A stretch of 64,000 nucleotides of DNA from Helicobacteraceae bacterium (GTDB taxonomy: Bacteria > Campylobacterota > Campylobacteria > Campylobacterales > Sulfurimonadaceae), in the NCBI GenBank assembly GCA_947498025.1, contig CANMJR010000002.1:58935-122934 (forward strand), written 5' to 3'. Positions 1 through 9,895 of the stretch are shown in pieces. Below the pieces are notes generated by a model, which saw only the letters and a list, made by a program, of their open reading frames with translations, made no database searches and was not told the origin of the DNA. The stretch's first letter is position 1. Each line of letters opens with the position of its first letter. Position numbers and translations under genes: made by a program.

Positions 1-129
1 AATGTGGCGGAAAATTTTTATGTAGAAAATAAAAATTTAATAAATGAATCGAAAAAAGATAATCTGTCTTTGGATAAATTTGGAAATAATATTGATAAGA
101 TAACAAGAAGCGATAAACAAAGTGACTAA
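1..129 (+). CDS. C-terminal end of an unidentified protein (5' end outside window)
   Basis: The first frame is open from base 1 to a TAA at 127-129 and gives 42 residues, rich in Asn, Lys and Asp, with no recognisable motif. It lies 34 bases before the receiver gene at 164 and on the same strand, so it is probably the tail of an upstream member of the signalling cluster. The function cannot be judged from this fragment; a charged linker-like tail is all that is visible. Confidence 0.5.
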   Translation, partial: NVAENFYVENKNLINESKKDNLSLDKFGNNIDKITRSDKQSD

Positions 130-163
130 CTGCGTACTTGTAATCAAAATATAAGGAAATTAA

Positions 164-538
164 ATGAGAATATTTTTAGCAGAAGATAATGAAGACAACT
201 ATTTGGTTGTGAAGTCTAATATAAAAAAATTAGAAATGCCATGTGAATTGTTATGGGCGAAAGATGGTCGTATTGCTATCGAAATGTTGGGTCATGAAGA
301 TAAAATTGATATTTTTTTGGTGGATATTGAGATGCCGAATGTAGGCGGTGTTGAACTCACGGGGTGGATTCGTTCACAAGAGCGATTTAAGTATGTGCCT
401 ATTGTCGCTATTACGGCTTCAGTTTTTGCGGATATGAAAAAAATGTACTTAGATAAAGGGTTTGATTTTATCTTAGAAAAACCATTTTCAAGAAAAGAGT
501 TATTGAACATGTTGCAAAGAAGTGTTGGTGTATTTTGA
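164..538 (+). CDS. Single-domain response regulator (CheY-like receiver)
   Basis: This 124-residue protein is a stand-alone receiver domain. The acidic pocket (E7-D8), the phospho-acceptor D54 in FLVDIEMPN, T84 in VAITAS and K106 in LEKPFS are all in place, so it should be phosphorylated. No output domain follows, so it probably acts as a phosphate shuttle or by protein contact, likely with the kinases encoded just downstream. An AGGAAA ribosome site precedes the ATG. Its TGA overlaps the TTG start of the next gene by 4 bases, so the two are probably translated together. Confidence 0.9.
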   Translation: MRIFLAEDNEDNYLVVKSNIKKLEMPCELLWAKDGRIAIEMLGHEDKIDIFLVDIEMPNVGGVELTGWIRSQERFKYVPIVAITASVFADMKKMYLDKGFDFILEKPFSRKELLNMLQRSVGVF

Positions 539-2205
539 AACAGCCGATTATTTTAATTGTTGATGACAATGATGATAGCCGTTTGGCAATACGGGCTGCA
601 CTAAGAAAAAAGAATTACAAACTATTAGAAGCCATAAATGGTGAAGATTGTGTACGTATTGCAAACGAACAAAACCCGGATTTAATTATTATGGATGTCA
701 TGATGCCTGGAATAAGCGGTTATGAAGCTTTGCGACAAATTAAAATAGGAGATACTACAAAACATATTCCCGTCTTAATTGTGACGGCATTAGGTTCTAT
801 GGAGGAAAAGATTATTGCTTTAGAAGCCGGTGCAGAAGGTTTATGGTCAAAACCTTTTGATAGAGTTCATTTAGTAGAACAAATAGAAACATTAATCGGG
901 TTCAATAACAATCAATCAAAAACACAAATTACTGCACAAAAAGAGAGAATAGATAAAGTTTTACATAGACAAAGTGAAGAGTTAATACATTACTATTATA
1001 CTGATTCCTTAACAGGACTCTCAAATAGAAGTCAACTTATAAAAGATATTAATAATATCCAAAACGCATCTCTGATATTAATAGACATTGATAGATTTAA
1101 AGATATAGTCTATTTTTACGGTCATGAAATTGGAGACATGTGTCTCAAGTATTTTACATTAAAAATGAAGCAAATGCTGAGTCCTGAAAATTATAACCAT
1201 TATAGAATTTCAGGTGATATTTTTGCTGTTTTAATTAAAAAGTGCAGTGGTGTTATAGCACTTAATGCTTTAATAAAAAGATTAAGCAGTGATATGGATT
1301 CATTCTATTTTAATTGTAACGAGCATGGGATACATTTTAAAGCCACTATGGGTGCATCCATGTTTGTGCAAGAACTTTTAATGAGTGCAGAAAAAGCTCT
1401 AAAAACTGCAAAAGCAACCAATAAAGATATGCTTCTTTATGATGAAAAGAGTGAAGAGTTTCGCTCGTATGAGCAAAATATATTTTGGATTAATAAGATA
1501 ACGGAGGCTATCTCCGGTAATCAAATAGTTCCATTCTATCAGCCAATTGTCAACAATAAAACAAACAAAATCGAAAAATATGAGTGTTTAGTCCGTATAG
1601 TAGATAAAGATACAACTATACATAGTCCAATAAAATTTTTAGAAATTTCTAAAAAATCCAGAAATTATGCAGCCATTACAAAGAATGTGGTAGAAAAATC
1701 ATTTAAAGAATTTGAAAATACGAATTATGAATTTTCAATTAATCTCTCTGCTAAAGATATGATAGATAGTGAAATATCAGACTATATTTATAAGCAACTT
1801 GAAAATTTCAAGGGATGCAATAGGATTATTTTTGAACTTTTAGAATCAGAAGGAATAGAAAACTATGATGATGTTTATTCTTTTATCGAAAAAGTAAAAA
1901 AGTATGGATGTAAAATAGCAATTGATGACTTTGGTTCGGGATATTCTAATTTCATACATTTATTAAAACTAAAAGTTGATATCATAAAGATAGATGGAAC
2001 GCTTATTCGTGATTTAGATAGTGATGAAAATGCTCAAATAATCGTCAAAACAATTGTTGACTTTGCAAATAAACTCAACATATTAACCGTTGCAGAATTT
2101 GTACATTCAGATTCTATTCATCACATGGTTAAAGAGCTTGGCGTTGACTATTCGCAGGGATATTATTTTGGACAACCAAAAAGTGAGATATTAAATAATG
2201 ACTAA
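535..2205 (+). CDS. Response regulator with degenerate GGDEF and EAL domain (c-di-GMP phosphodiesterase)
   Basis: The order is receiver domain (about residues 1-120, phospho-acceptor D54 in IIMDVMMPG), GGDEF-fold domain (about 150-300) and EAL domain (about 325-550). The GGDEF signature is replaced by SGDIF, so cyclase activity is unlikely. The EAL domain reads ECLVR in place of EALxR but keeps the Asn of INLSAKD, the Glu of FELLESE, the IDDFGSGYSN pair, the Lys of IIKIDG and the QGYYFGQP end, so c-di-GMP hydrolysis is plausible. It starts at TTG inside the previous stop and overlaps the next kinase gene by 8 bases. Confidence 0.88.
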   Translation: MKQPIILIVDDNDDSRLAIRAALRKKNYKLLEAINGEDCVRIANEQNPDLIIMDVMMPGISGYEALRQIKIGDTTKHIPVLIVTALGSMEEKIIALEAGAEGLWSKPFDRVHLVEQIETLIGFNNNQSKTQITAQKERIDKVLHRQSEELIHYYYTDSLTGLSNRSQLIKDINNIQNASLILIDIDRFKDIVYFYGHEIGDMCLKYFTLKMKQMLSPENYNHYRISGDIFAVLIKKCSGVIALNALIKRLSSDMDSFYFNCNEHGIHFKATMGASMFVQELLMSAEKALKTAKATNKDMLLYDEKSEEFRSYEQNIFWINKITEAISGNQIVPFYQPIVNNKTNKIEKYECLVRIVDKDTTIHSPIKFLEISKKSRNYAAITKNVVEKSFKEFENTNYEFSINLSAKDMIDSEISDYIYKQLENFKGCNRIIFELLESEGIENYDDVYSFIEKVKKYGCKIAIDDFGSGYSNFIHLLKLKVDIIKIDGTLIRDLDSDENAQIIVKTIVDFANKLNILTVAEFVHSDSIHHMVKELGVDYSQGYYFGQPKSEILNND

Positions 2206-4105
2206 TCTTATAAAAAGAAAAAGAAAATTATTTAAGGTAATGCCTTTTATTTTAATGATTGTATTGTTTACTATAACTTATCAACTGTTTGCAACTATGA
2301 AAAAAACGGCACATTTAGAACTTCAAACAAATTTTTCATTACATTCACAAAAATTTAAATCACTCGTAGAGCAGAGAATGTTGGCTTATAAACATGTTTT
2401 GTATGGTACAAAGGGACTCTTTATAGCTTCAGATTTTATTGATAGAACAGAATTCAAATCGTATGTTAAGAGTTTAATGCTTGATAAAATGTTTTCAGGT
2501 ATTCAAGGTGTCGGTTATTCTATGATTGTACCTGCCGATAAAAAAGATGAATTCATAAAAAAAGTTCGCTTAGAAGGCTTTGATTCTTATACTATTACTC
2601 CAACAACTCCTCGTGATTTTTATACCACAATTCTATATCTCGAACCATTTGATTTGAGAAACCAAAAAGCCTTCGGTTATGACATGTTTTCAAATCCTGA
2701 GAGACGGGCTGCTATGGAAAAGTCACGAGATAATGATACAGCTATTATTTCTGCAAAAGTAACCCTTCTACAAGAATTTGAGCCGAGCATGCAGGCCGGG
2801 TTTTTAATGTATTTACCGATATATGAAAAAAATACAAAGAATGAAACAGTAGGTGAGAGAAGAGAGCATATATTGGGATGGATTTATGCCCCTTTCAGAG
2901 TCAATGATCTTATGCGAGGATTGCAAGGCTACGAAGATGACAACTTTGATGTTGAGATTTATGACGGTGGTAGCATAAGTCAAGAATCACTCATGTATGA
3001 TAGTTATGAAAGTAGTAAAATCTCTCTTTTTACTAATAAACTTGAGATGACTATTGCCGGACGGAATTGGACTATTTTAATTAAATCAATGCCAAATTTT
3101 GAAAAAAAACTAGATGTAAGTAAAGCAGAATTAGTGCTTGTGTTTGGACTTATATTTACTGTTTTTTTGGTCTATATTATTTTTCAACTTATAATCACTA
3201 AAGAATATGCCCAAAATAAAGCTAAAGAGATGAATAAAGAGTTGGTCATAAAAAGAAATGAACTTACAAATTTAAATACAACTCTCGAAAGCCGAGTAGA
3301 AGAAAAAACAGAAGAGTTGCAAAAATCGAATGAATTACTAGAAGCACATATAGCTGATTTAGAGCTTTTGAATTCTAAACTCACAAAAGCAAAAAAAGAG
3401 GCTCTTCAAGCGGCGCAGGCAAGGTCAAACTTTATAAGCGGTATTTCGCATGAACTCAGAACACCCCTCAATGCAATCATAAATTTTACAGATCAGATAA
3501 TAGAAGATTTTGATGAAATTTTGTTAGATAAAGAGATGCAAACAGACACAAAATGTTTTTTAACAAGGGTATTGCTAAACTCAAGACACCTTCTGCAACT
3601 CATTAATGATTTACTTGAATTTACAAAAGCTGAAGCCGGCAAGATGGATTATAAAATTGAGGAGAAGGATATAAATGTTGCACTAAGAACAGCATATAAC
3701 AATACATATTCACTTCTCAACGCAACTGAAGTAAAGTTCAATTTAACGCTCCATCCAACACCGCTTATAGGATTGGTAGATCCAAGAAGATTTTTGCAAG
3801 TACTTTTGAATTTACTTTCAAATGCAATTAAATTTACAAACAAAGGTTCGGTAGAACTAAAAAGTTTTGTAGAAGAAAATTTTATAGTCGTAGAGATAAA
3901 AGATACAGGAAAAGGAATTCCATTGGATAAACATATCATTATCTTTGAACCGTTTATGCAAGTGAATAATATAGATAATGGTACAGGACTCGGACTCGGA
4001 CTGGCAAAAAGAATGTGTGATGATATGGGTATAGGAATTTCATTTACCTCTATTGAAGGGAGCGGTACTACTTTTCGTTTAATTATAAAAAAGTCTGAGG
4101 GATAA
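2198..4105 (+). CDS. CHASE-domain sensor histidine kinase
   Basis: Membrane-bound kinase. There is a transmembrane helix at about residues 13-33, then a periplasmic CHASE domain with the typical YGTKGLF and GVGYS segments, a second helix near 310-330, a coiled coil, a HisKA domain with H418 in SHELRTPLNA, and an HATPase domain with NLLSNAIKFT and a GTGLGLGLA lid. The ligand is unknown; CHASE domains sense small external molecules. From the coiled coil to the end it closely matches the next kinase. The likely partners are the receiver proteins at 164 and 535. Confidence 0.92.
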   Translation: MTNLIKRKRKLFKVMPFILMIVLFTITYQLFATMKKTAHLELQTNFSLHSQKFKSLVEQRMLAYKHVLYGTKGLFIASDFIDRTEFKSYVKSLMLDKMFSGIQGVGYSMIVPADKKDEFIKKVRLEGFDSYTITPTTPRDFYTTILYLEPFDLRNQKAFGYDMFSNPERRAAMEKSRDNDTAIISAKVTLLQEFEPSMQAGFLMYLPIYEKNTKNETVGERREHILGWIYAPFRVNDLMRGLQGYEDDNFDVEIYDGGSISQESLMYDSYESSKISLFTNKLEMTIAGRNWTILIKSMPNFEKKLDVSKAELVLVFGLIFTVFLVYIIFQLIITKEYAQNKAKEMNKELVIKRNELTNLNTTLESRVEEKTEELQKSNELLEAHIADLELLNSKLTKAKKEALQAAQARSNFISGISHELRTPLNAIINFTDQIIEDFDEILLDKEMQTDTKCFLTRVLLNSRHLLQLINDLLEFTKAEAGKMDYKIEEKDINVALRTAYNNTYSLLNATEVKFNLTLHPTPLIGLVDPRRFLQVLLNLLSNAIKFTNKGSVELKSFVEENFIVVEIKDTGKGIPLDKHIIIFEPFMQVNNIDNGTGLGLGLAKRMCDDMGIGISFTSIEGSGTTFRLIIKKSEG

Positions 4106-4107
4106 AG

Positions 4108-6474
4108 ATGAAAATGAACTCTATCGTATTTAAAATGATGTTACCGTTGATTGCTATTACAATTTTAGTGGTTGGCATCACTCTAGTTGTAACACAAACT
4201 TACCTAAAGAAGGTTGTTGAAGATACTTTCATTGAGCTAAAAGTGCATCATCTTGAAGCAATATATAATTTGAAGATGGAAAATATTCTTTCTAATATCA
4301 AAAACAATGGACTTGCAGTTGCTGATTCGAACGATATAAAACAGTTTCTTTCAAGTAGTGATGCAACAAACGGCAAAATGCCAAATGAGATGAAGCAAAA
4401 GCTTTTGAGTTTAAAACAACTTTACAACTTAGAACATATATATATTACTCACATGAATAGCAGAAACTATTTTAATGAAAATGGTTTTGTCAAAGTTGTT
4501 GACATCGCAGATAAGGAGAGTGCGTGGTTTTTAAATACATTAAACAGCAAAAAGAAATTTATTCTTAATACTAACAGTGATACAACAAGAAGTCTGCATT
4601 TATGGGTTGATGCAGTTGTTGGAGATATAAGCAGCCCGATTGGTCTTGCCGGTTGTGGAATGAATATTAGCAGTCTTTATCAATTAGCATTAGAAGATTT
4701 TAAAAAAGAGAGTACAAATGTAATTGTTTTAGATAGTTCAAATGTTATTCAGGGTTCATCAATCGATAAATTATTGATGAATCAATCTTTGCAAACATCA
4801 ACATTATCCCAAGAAAAAATAGTAGCAATAAAAAAAGCACAAAAGAGCGGTGCAGATTTGGTTCGATACAATGTGAATGATGATAACAGGTATTTGTTAC
4901 TTATCTCAGAAAGCGAATTAGGCTTAACCTTTGTTATCGATTTTTCAAAAGAGAAGTTTTTATACTCACTCAATGGTATTTACGACAGAATAATAGGGGG
5001 AGGGATTGCTTTACTGTTTTTATTACTGCTTGTAGGCGGGTGGGTATTTACATATTTAATTTCAAGACCTCTTAAAAATATATCATTAGCAGTGAGTGAG
5101 TTTGATTATAAATCCGATTTTAAACCACGAGGGTGCAAAAATATGGGTTATGAAGTGGATATGATATGTAATGCATTTAATGAAAATTCAAAAATATTAC
5201 GAACAACAATAGATCAATATAAAAATAGCGAAGAGATGCTTAGCAGTATTATAAATTCTGCTGACGACCTTATTTTTTTTAAAGATATTACAGGAAAATA
5301 TAGAGGGTGCAACGGTGTATATGCAAAGTGGATTTCAAAAAGTATGGATCAAATTATTGGTAAAACAGACATCGAACTGCATCCTATTGAGCTTGCAAAT
5401 TATTATGTTCAAATGGACAGGCAGGTAATTGCAGAAAATAGAACTCTTGTTGTTGAGGTAAAAGCTAAAAATGATGATGGCAGTTTTACAACACTCCAGA
5501 TTAAGAAAAGTCCATTCTATGATAAAGATGGAAATATATTAGGTGTTGTTGTCATTGGAAGAGATATTACAATAATTAAAAATATGGAAAATGATTTACG
5601 AACATTAAACATAACACTAGAAAAAAGAGTCGAGGAAAAAACAGAGGAGTTGCAAAAATCGAATGAATCACTAGAAAAGCATGTTGTTGGTTTACAAGTT
5701 CTTAACGCACAACTACGAAAAGCAAAAGAAGAAGCTCTTCAAGCGGCACAGGCAAAGTCAAATTTTATAAGCGGTATTTCGCATGAACTAAGAACACCAC
5801 TGAATGCAATCATAAATTTTACGGATCAGATAATAGAAGATTTTGATGAAATTTTGGTAGATACAGAGTTGCAAAAAGATACAAAAGGTTTTTTACAAAG
5901 AGTAATCGTAAATTCAAGACACCTGCTTCAATTAATAAACGACTTGTTAGAGTTTACAAAAGCAGAAGCAGGGAAGATGGATTATAAATTGGAAGAGAAA
6001 AATATAAATGAAAGTTTAACCGTGGCATATAACAATACATGCTCACTTCTCAATGGAACAAATGTAGAATTCAATATGAGTCTCTATCTAGAGCCGCTTA
6101 TAGGATTGGTTGATTCAAGAAGATTTTTACAGGTACTTTTAAATCTACTCTCAAATGCAATTAAATTCACGGATAAAGGCTCGATAGAACTAAGAAGTTT
6201 TGTAGAAGATAATTTTATAGTCGTAGAGATAAAAGATACGGGAAAAGGGATTCCATTGGAAAAATATAAGGTTATCTTTGAACCGTTTATGCAGGCAAAC
6301 AGTACAGACAATGGAACAGGATTAGGTCTCGGACTGGCAAAAAGAATGTGTGATGACATGGGAATAGGAATTTCGTTTACTTCTGTTGAAGGCAGTGGTA
6401 CTGTTTTTCGTTTAATGATAAAAAAATTGGGAGATGTGGTTATAGAAGCGGAGTATCCAGAGTTGAAACTCTAG
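4108..6474 (+). CDS. Cache/HAMP/PAS sensor histidine kinase
   Basis: This 788-residue kinase begins with a transmembrane helix (about 10-30), a long periplasmic segment resembling a Cache-type sensor, and a second helix (about 292-315). HAMP (ISRPLKNI), PAS (from EEMLSSIINSADDLIFFKD), a coiled coil, HisKA with H559 in SHELRTPLNA and a full HATPase domain follow. It starts 3 bases after the previous stop. The kinase core is nearly the same as in its upstream neighbour while the sensor part is unrelated, which points to duplication followed by exchange of the sensor. Confidence 0.92.
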   Translation: MKMNSIVFKMMLPLIAITILVVGITLVVTQTYLKKVVEDTFIELKVHHLEAIYNLKMENILSNIKNNGLAVADSNDIKQFLSSSDATNGKMPNEMKQKLLSLKQLYNLEHIYITHMNSRNYFNENGFVKVVDIADKESAWFLNTLNSKKKFILNTNSDTTRSLHLWVDAVVGDISSPIGLAGCGMNISSLYQLALEDFKKESTNVIVLDSSNVIQGSSIDKLLMNQSLQTSTLSQEKIVAIKKAQKSGADLVRYNVNDDNRYLLLISESELGLTFVIDFSKEKFLYSLNGIYDRIIGGGIALLFLLLLVGGWVFTYLISRPLKNISLAVSEFDYKSDFKPRGCKNMGYEVDMICNAFNENSKILRTTIDQYKNSEEMLSSIINSADDLIFFKDITGKYRGCNGVYAKWISKSMDQIIGKTDIELHPIELANYYVQMDRQVIAENRTLVVEVKAKNDDGSFTTLQIKKSPFYDKDGNILGVVVIGRDITIIKNMENDLRTLNITLEKRVEEKTEELQKSNESLEKHVVGLQVLNAQLRKAKEEALQAAQAKSNFISGISHELRTPLNAIINFTDQIIEDFDEILVDTELQKDTKGFLQRVIVNSRHLLQLINDLLEFTKAEAGKMDYKLEEKNINESLTVAYNNTCSLLNGTNVEFNMSLYLEPLIGLVDSRRFLQVLLNLLSNAIKFTDKGSIELRSFVEDNFIVVEIKDTGKGIPLEKYKVIFEPFMQANSTDNGTGLGLGLAKRMCDDMGIGISFTSVEGSGTVFRLMIKKLGDVVIEAEYPELKL

Positions 6475-6497
6475 ATACCTCACAGCATATGTGGGAA

Positions 6498-7307
6498 TTA
6501 AAGTAACCGCTTCATCAGCTCTATATGATAACTCTCTTGGAAATTTATGAAGTCAAAAAACTTAGATAACTCTTCATCTTTGATTGCTCCGCTTAACTCT
6601 TTACACATTACTTTTGCAGCTTCTTCCTCTGCAATGCCGTCGTGTACAAATTTTTCTAAATCTTTGATGACATAAGTGAGTTCATGGAGCTCTCTTGGAA
6701 GTGCTAAAATTCCCAATTTTGCCATCATGTTGCCAAAAGATTTGAGGTGGAAGTGTGACTCGTCTATTAAATCTTGAAAAACACTAAACTGTATCGCACT
6801 TTTTGTTCTCGCCTGCATAAACGCATAGACCAAAATCAGCTCATACTCTTTGTAGGACTCTTCAAACAAGAACATGGTAAGTGCATCAATCTGCTCTTGT
6901 GCCAGATTTTTGTCGAGCCAATGTCTTTGCATGTTAAAGGCTGTCACCTCTTGGTTCTTTGCGCTATCTCGTAAAATTTGCGCCAAATACTCTAAAAGAT
7001 AGCTGTCATCCGTTCTCAGCCTTTCACCCAAAATAGTATTCTCATAGACAGTTTGAGTATCAATAACTGCCTCTACCAAATCCTCTATCACTTCAAAAAC
7101 AGACTCTTTTTTATATAAAATCATTTTTCTGTCATAGTTGTAGTTGTCTCCGGCAGAGAGAATATCCGTACCGAGCCATTTCATGTGACGAAATGCAATT
7201 TGAGAAAAATCATACAATCTCGATTTTATCTCCTCATCGTTAATTGCAAAAGATGCAAAAACTATACTTAACCACAACTCATGTTTTGCCTGATATATTT
7301 TATTCAT
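6498..7307 (-). CDS. Ferritin-like helical protein of unknown function
   Basis: A 269-residue, mostly alpha-helical protein with no signal peptide. Spaced Glu and His residues in long helices (KHELWLSIVFASFAI, EESYKEYELILVYAF, DESHFHLKSFG, QESYHIELMKRLL) resemble the ExxH iron-binding pattern of the ferritin-like superfamily, so a di-metal site is possible. The exact family is not recognised. It overlaps the NifU-like gene by 8 bases and is co-transcribed with it, which supports a role in iron or Fe-S metabolism. That role is inference. Confidence 0.6.
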   Translation of the reverse strand: MNKIYQAKHELWLSIVFASFAINDEEIKSRLYDFSQIAFRHMKWLGTDILSAGDNYNYDRKMILYKKESVFEVIEDLVEAVIDTQTVYENTILGERLRTDDSYLLEYLAQILRDSAKNQEVTAFNMQRHWLDKNLAQEQIDALTMFLFEESYKEYELILVYAFMQARTKSAIQFSVFQDLIDESHFHLKSFGNMMAKLGILALPRELHELTYVIKDLEKFVHDGIAEEEAAKVMCKELSGAIKDEELSKFFDFINFQESYHIELMKRLL

Positions 7308-7761
7308 TTTTATCTTCTCCTTCAGTTTCGCAACTCTCTTTCATCTTAAGTACATGCATCTCTTCAACTTTGCCGTTTTGCAGGTTCTCATAGTTCATCA
7401 TGGAAGCTACAAATGAGCTTAAAACCATGTCGGAACAAATCTGTTGTTGAGGCGTGGCACCGCCCAGTTTCTCATTCATCTTTTTAATTGCACCATGCGC
7501 ATATTCCACATCGTGGTCTATTATCATCTCTGTAAACATCGAACCGACTACAACCGTATCTTGGCAACCGTTTGTCGCGAACTTTGCACTTTTTATGGTT
7601 TCGCCTTCAAGAAGAGTATAAAAAATTACATATTCGCCTGTTTTTTCATCCACTGCTACTCCGACTCCGCTCGGATTCTCTAGCTTTCCGTAGTTTTTTG
7701 GGTTCATTAAGTGTTCGAGTGTTTCGGGGTTCATTCCCTCTGGAAGTTCAATATTTTGCAT
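7300..7761 (-). CDS. Divergent NifU/IscU-like Fe-S scaffold protein
   Basis: The protein has the NifU N-terminal/IscU fold signature (HLMNPKNYGKLENP, then FATNGCQDT and QQQICSDM). Two of the three usual cluster cysteines are present (C66, C109) plus an extra C144 near the end. The first canonical Cys and the Asp after it (ACGD in IscU) are replaced by KTGE. The frame is open further upstream, to 7914, but those residues look like chance coding. The ATG at 7761 gives a normal scaffold N-terminus of 153 residues. It is likely an accessory or specialised scaffold rather than the main IscU. Confidence 0.75.
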   Translation of the reverse strand: MQNIELPEGMNPETLEHLMNPKNYGKLENPSGVGVAVDEKTGEYVIFYTLLEGETIKSAKFATNGCQDTVVVGSMFTEMIIDHDVEYAHGAIKKMNEKLGGATPQQQICSDMVLSSFVASMMNYENLQNGKVEEMHVLKMKESCETEGEDKNE

Positions 7762-7867
7762 AATTAGCCACTTTTTTACTAAGATAAGTGAGCATTTTAT
7801 TATTATTAACATAAGACAAACTAAAAAGTAGTAAAATTGCAGATTGAAATTTGCAAAAAGAGAACAT

Positions 7868-9895
7868 ATGAACACACTTTTAAAATTTCCAAAGCTTTTA
7901 AGATTTTTACTCATTTTTATTATTTCGCTTACACTCCTCTTTGTTCTTATGAGAGTTGCTTTTTTTGTCGCTTTTAATGACCCATCATCACCTATTACTT
8001 TGCATGACCTGCTTAAATCTATGTGGCTTGGGTTGCGATTTGATTTGCGAATGGTTGTTGTTATGGTTTTGCCTCTCTTTTTTCTGGGTTGGATAAAGGG
8101 GCTTTCACCTTTTAAATATAGAACAGCTCACTATTTCTGGCTCTTCTATTTAGCAGTAGTTTTTGCTGTTTATGGCATGTTTTATGTGTTTGATTTTGGA
8201 CATTATGCCTATCTTAGAACAAGACTTGATTTTACGGCTCTGAGATTTTTAGAAAATTTGGATATTTCGGCAGAGATGGTTTGGCAAAGTTATCATGTCG
8301 TCTGGATAGTGGTTGGAATACTCTTGATGAATTTAGCTTTTATATTTTTAACCAGCAGACTTTTTAAAATCGTTACAGAACAAAGAAATGTAAATATCAC
8401 GCTCGTCCATGGTCTTATTTTTTCTCTTATAGCATTTTTGACTCTTTTTATAGCGGGATACTCAAAATTTTCTCAATATCCGCTTCGCTGGAGTGATGCC
8501 GCTTTTTCAAAACACCCGTTTGCAACACAGCTCACCTACAATCCGATTCACTACTTTTTAGACACCGTTAAAAATGGTCGTGTTGCTTACGATGAGGCAA
8601 AAGTGCGAGAGTATTATGGGGTTATTGCCGACTTTTTGGGCGTTGCTCACAAAGATGCAAAAGCTCTCAATTTTCAAAGAAGAGTCCTTCCAACCCATCC
8701 TGTAGGCAAACAGCCGAATATTGTCATTATCCTCATGGAATCGTTCGCATCCTACAAATCAAGCGTATCAGGCAATCCTCTCAATCCATCTCCAAATATA
8801 AAATATCTTGCAGAGAATGGACTTTACTTTAAAAACTACTTCTCTCCGGCTACGGGAACGGCCCGCTCTATCTACTGCACACTCACCGGCATGGCGGATG
8901 TGGAGCTTCAAGGAACATCCAGCCGTAATCCTCTTATCGTCAATCAGCACTCCATCGCGCATGATTTTAGTAATTGTGAGAAGTCCTATTTTATAGGCGG
9001 TTCGGCTTCATGGGGCAATATAAGAGGAATGCTGAGTCAATCTTTGGATAATCTTGCTCTCTATGAGGAGGAGTCCTATTCGGCTCCTAGAACCGATGTT
9101 TGGGGTATTTCAGATATTGACTTGGCACGCGAGGCAAACGGATATTTATCCAAAATGAAAGAGCCGTTTTTTAGTGTGATTCAAACTTCAGGAAATCATA
9201 GACCCTACACAATTCCAAAAAATAGTTACGGATTTCAGGAAAAACTCAATATTAGCGAGGATGAGATTAAAAAGTATGGTTTTGAGTCTTTGAATGAGTA
9301 TAACTCTTTTAGATTTATGGATTACTCGATAGGGCATTTTATGGAAGAGGCGAAAAAAAGCAACTACTATAAAAACACTATTTTCGTCTTTTACGGAGAC
9401 CATGGAATTTCTGGAAATGCGGGGCAGCATGTAACAAAAGGTGAAAACAGCAGTGCTTTAGATTTGGGGGCTTTGCGCGTTCCTTTTATCATCTATTCGC
9501 CTCTTATAACAGAGCCAAAAGTGTATGACAGAGTGGTAAGTGAAGCCGATGTGCTTCCAACCATCGCATCCATGCTCAATATCTCTTATGTAGCCACAAC
9601 CATGGGACGCGATATGTTTGATGCACAGTTTGACGATAAAAGATACGCTTTTACTATAACACACTCTTCAAACCCTTTTATAGGTTTAATAAGCGATAAA
9701 TACTATTTCAGAAGCAGATATGACGGAACGATGAGCGGACTTTACGATATTCAGAGTAGTGAACCGCTTAAAAATCACGCTTCAGAGCAACCGGAACTTC
9801 TTAAAAAGATGAAAGATTTAACGTATGGAATCTATGAAACTTCTAAATATATTCCCTACTTTAATAAGCGAGAAGATGTGAAAAATATAAAATGA
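7868..9895 (+). CDS. LtaS-type membrane sulfatase / phosphoglycerol transferase family protein
   Basis: Five or so transmembrane helices fill residues 1-200. A periplasmic sulfatase-fold domain follows, with NIVIILMESF, TGTARSIYCTLTG (the Thr nucleophile region), SGNHRPY and FYGDHG metal-site motifs. Family members move phosphoglycerol or phosphoethanolamine groups onto surface glycans or lipids; the substrate here is not known. A TTG at 7844 is in frame, but ATG at 7868 behind AAGAG gives a normal membrane start. The stop overlaps the ABC ATPase gene by 4 bases, so the four genes to 12295 form one operon. Confidence 0.85.
   Translation: MNTLLKFPKLLRFLLIFIISLTLLFVLMRVAFFVAFNDPSSPITLHDLLKSMWLGLRFDLRMVVVMVLPLFFLGWIKGLSPFKYRTAHYFWLFYLAVVFAVYGMFYVFDFGHYAYLRTRLDFTALRFLENLDISAEMVWQSYHVVWIVVGILLMNLAFIFLTSRLFKIVTEQRNVNITLVHGLIFSLIAFLTLFIAGYSKFSQYPLRWSDAAFSKHPFATQLTYNPIHYFLDTVKNGRVAYDEAKVREYYGVIADFLGVAHKDAKALNFQRRVLPTHPVGKQPNIVIILMESFASYKSSVSGNPLNPSPNIKYLAENGLYFKNYFSPATGTARSIYCTLTGMADVELQGTSSRNPLIVNQHSIAHDFSNCEKSYFIGGSASWGNIRGMLSQSLDNLALYEEESYSAPRTDVWGISDIDLAREANGYLSKMKEPFFSVIQTSGNHRPYTIPKNSYGFQEKLNISEDEIKKYGFESLNEYNSFRFMDYSIGHFMEEAKKSNYYKNTIFVFYGDHGISGNAGQHVTKGENSSALDLGALRVPFIIYSPLITEPKVYDRVVSEADVLPTIASMLNISYVATTMGRDMFDAQFDDKRYAFTITHSSNPFIGLISDKYYFRSRYDGTMSGLYDIQSSEPLKNHASEQPELLKKMKDLTYGIYETSKYIPYFNKREDVKNIK

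Noticed and set aside
535..2205. Active diguanylate cyclase in the REC-GGDEF-EAL protein
   Set aside because: The GGDEF motif is SGDIF, so cyclase activity is unlikely; only the EAL part is listed as active.
7762..7914. Longer N-terminus (start 7914) for the NifU-like protein
   Set aside because: The added 51 residues are hydrophobic and unlike any scaffold protein; they overlap the promoter side of the divergent gene. The ATG at 7761 gives the usual length.
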